NCBI GenBank assembly: GCA_903873045.1
Contig: CAIQND010000185.1
Location: 1-6,630 of the forward strand
Origin: an uncultured Methylococcaceae bacterium
GTDB taxonomy: Bacteria; Pseudomonadota; Gammaproteobacteria; Methylococcales; Methylomonadaceae
Length of the DNA stretch: 6,630 nucleotides
Reading direction: 5' to 3'
The notes beneath the pieces are model-generated. The model saw nothing but the letters and a program-made list of their open reading frames with translations, searched no databases and was not told where the DNA came from. Below are positions 5,844 to 6,630 of this stretch, piece after piece. Every line of letters begins with the position of its first letter. The first letter of the stretch is position 1. The translations under genes were made by a program, and so were the position numbers.

Positions 5844-5928
5844 GTAGGATGGGTAGAGGCAACAGCCGAAACCCATCATAATCAATAAATCGATGAGATG
5901 GGTTTCGCTATCGCTCTACCCATCCTAC
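5844..5928. repeat. Long imperfect inverted repeat downstream of rpe
   Basis: The left arm (5844-5877) and right arm (5897-5928) are near reverse complements. Fifteen bases match at the outer end (GTAGGATGGGTAGAG) and ten at the inner end (GAAACCCATC), with a short divergent middle and a 19-base AT-rich spacer (5878-5896). It begins 9 bases beyond the rpe stop codon. I recognise the GTAGGATGGGTAGAG...GAAACCCATC unit as a dispersed intergenic repeat seen in several beta- and gammaproteobacterial genomes. In RNA it would form a strong hairpin that could end or protect the rpe transcript. It supplies the false N-terminal extension of the next gene's ORF. Confidence 0.85.
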
Positions 5929-5937
5929 AAAGCTAAA

Positions 5938-6609
5938 CTAAACGGCCAAAGCCAATTCTGCACGCATTTCGTCAATGACTTTTTTGTAATCTGGCTGGCT
6001 AAAAATCGCTGAACCGGCGACAAACGTATCAGCACCGGCTGCTTTAATGGCGCGAATGTTGTCGACTTTTACGCCGCCGTCAATTTCCAGACGAATATTA
6101 AGACCACTGTCGTCAATCCGCTTTCTGACCAGCTTTAATTTATCCAACGCTGAAGGAATAAATGATTGACCGCCAAAGCCCGGGTTAACAGACATTAATA
6201 AAATCATGTCCAGCTTGTCCATCACATAATCCAGATAATGCAGTGATGTGCCCGGGTTAAATACCAATCCGGCTTGGCAACCGCAATCTTTAATCAATTG
6301 CAGGGTGCGGTCGATATGCACAGAGGCTTCAGGATGGAAAGTAATGATGCTGGCACCGGCTTTGGCAAAATCAGGAATCAAACGGTCAACGGGTTCAACC
6401 ATCAAATGCACGTCAATCGGTGCCGTTACGCCGTGTTTTCTTAAGGCTTCACAAACCAAAGGCCCGATGGTCAGATTGGGCACGAAATGATTGTCCATCA
6501 CATCAAAATGTACAACATCAGCGCCATCAGCTAAAACTCTATCAACGTCTTCGCCTAATTTGGCAAAATTGGCTGAAAGTATGGAGGGAGCAATCCAGTT
6601 TTTGTTCAT
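5938..6609 (-). CDS. rpe: Ribulose-phosphate 3-epimerase
   Basis: Interconverts D-ribulose 5-phosphate and D-xylulose 5-phosphate in the pentose phosphate pathway, and in the Calvin or ribulose monophosphate cycles if present. The 223 residues match the family length. The metal-binding and catalytic residues of this TIM-barrel enzyme are visible: APSILSANF (7-15), VVHFDVMD (32-39, His34 and Asp36), DVHLMV (66-71, His68), MSVNPGFGGQSF (139-150), LEIDGGV (174-180, Asp177) and the phosphate site FVAGSAIF (196-203). The ATG at 6609 is preceded by AGAGGA at 6622-6617. In Pseudomonas and relatives rpe is followed by gph and trpE on the same strand; here gph is absent and a repeat, a nuclease-like gene and a toxin-antitoxin pair lie between rpe and trpE. 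Confidence 0.98.
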   Translation of the reverse strand: MNKNWIAPSILSANFAKLGEDVDRVLADGADVVHFDVMDNHFVPNLTIGPLVCEALRKHGVTAPIDVHLMVEPVDRLIPDFAKAGASIITFHPEASVHIDRTLQLIKDCGCQAGLVFNPGTSLHYLDYVMDKLDMILLMSVNPGFGGQSFIPSALDKLKLVRKRIDDSGLNIRLEIDGGVKVDNIRAIKAAGADTFVAGSAIFSQPDYKKVIDEMRAELALAV

Positions 6610-6630
6610 TTTCTGTTCCTCTGCGTAAAA

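Noticed and set aside
5640..5888. Plus-strand ORF opposite the nuclease-like gene start
   Set aside because: It overlaps the coding region and the inverted repeat and encodes nothing recognisable.
6248..6490. Plus-strand ORF opposite rpe
   Set aside because: Shadow of rpe.

Overview
The window is from a proteobacterium, most likely a gammaproteobacterium. The gene order rpe ... trpE-trpG-trpD-trpC, without trpF or trpBA, matches the split tryptophan layout of Pseudomonas-like gammaproteobacteria. The protein sequences, moderate GC content and palindromic repeats would suit a methanotroph of the Methylococcales. That placement is inferred from memory of these families, not from a search.

Every gene I accept reads on the minus strand, so transcription runs from high to low coordinates. 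From the upstream end: rpe (6609-5938, ribulose-phosphate 3-epimerase); a long imperfect inverted repeat (5844-5928); a HARE-HTH plus GIY-YIG nuclease-like gene (5799-5002); a BrnT/BrnA toxin-antitoxin pair (4888-4390); an 84-base gap with a possible trpE promoter and a dyad; then trpE (4305-2818), trpG (2821-2192), a DUF4160/DUF2442 pair (2195-1736), trpD (1690-653) and trpC (660 to the window edge, C-terminus cut off). No gap between genes exceeds about 140 bases, and I see no rRNA, tRNA, CRISPR array or insertion sequence.

The four trp genes cover the first steps of tryptophan synthesis. TrpE/TrpG make anthranilate from chorismate and glutamine, TrpD adds phosphoribosyl, and TrpC closes the indole ring after the missing TrpF step. 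The operon is tightly packed, with overlaps of 4 bases (trpE/trpG), 4 bases (trpG/DUF4160), 44 bases (DUF4160/DUF2442) and 8 bases (trpD/trpC), so translational coupling is likely.

Three things stand out. (1) A short G/C-run palindrome lies in frame just after the trpG start codon and gives TrpG an extra N-terminal segment; a strong Shine-Dalgarno at the trpE/trpG overlap shows that the upstream ATG is the real start. (2) A DUF4160/DUF2442 pair sits between trpG and trpD, which are normally adjacent. (3) The rpe-trpE junction, where many gammaproteobacteria carry gph, holds a nuclease-like gene and a toxin-antitoxin pair. The conserved locus therefore appears to have collected small accessory modules and palindromic repeats at its gene junctions.
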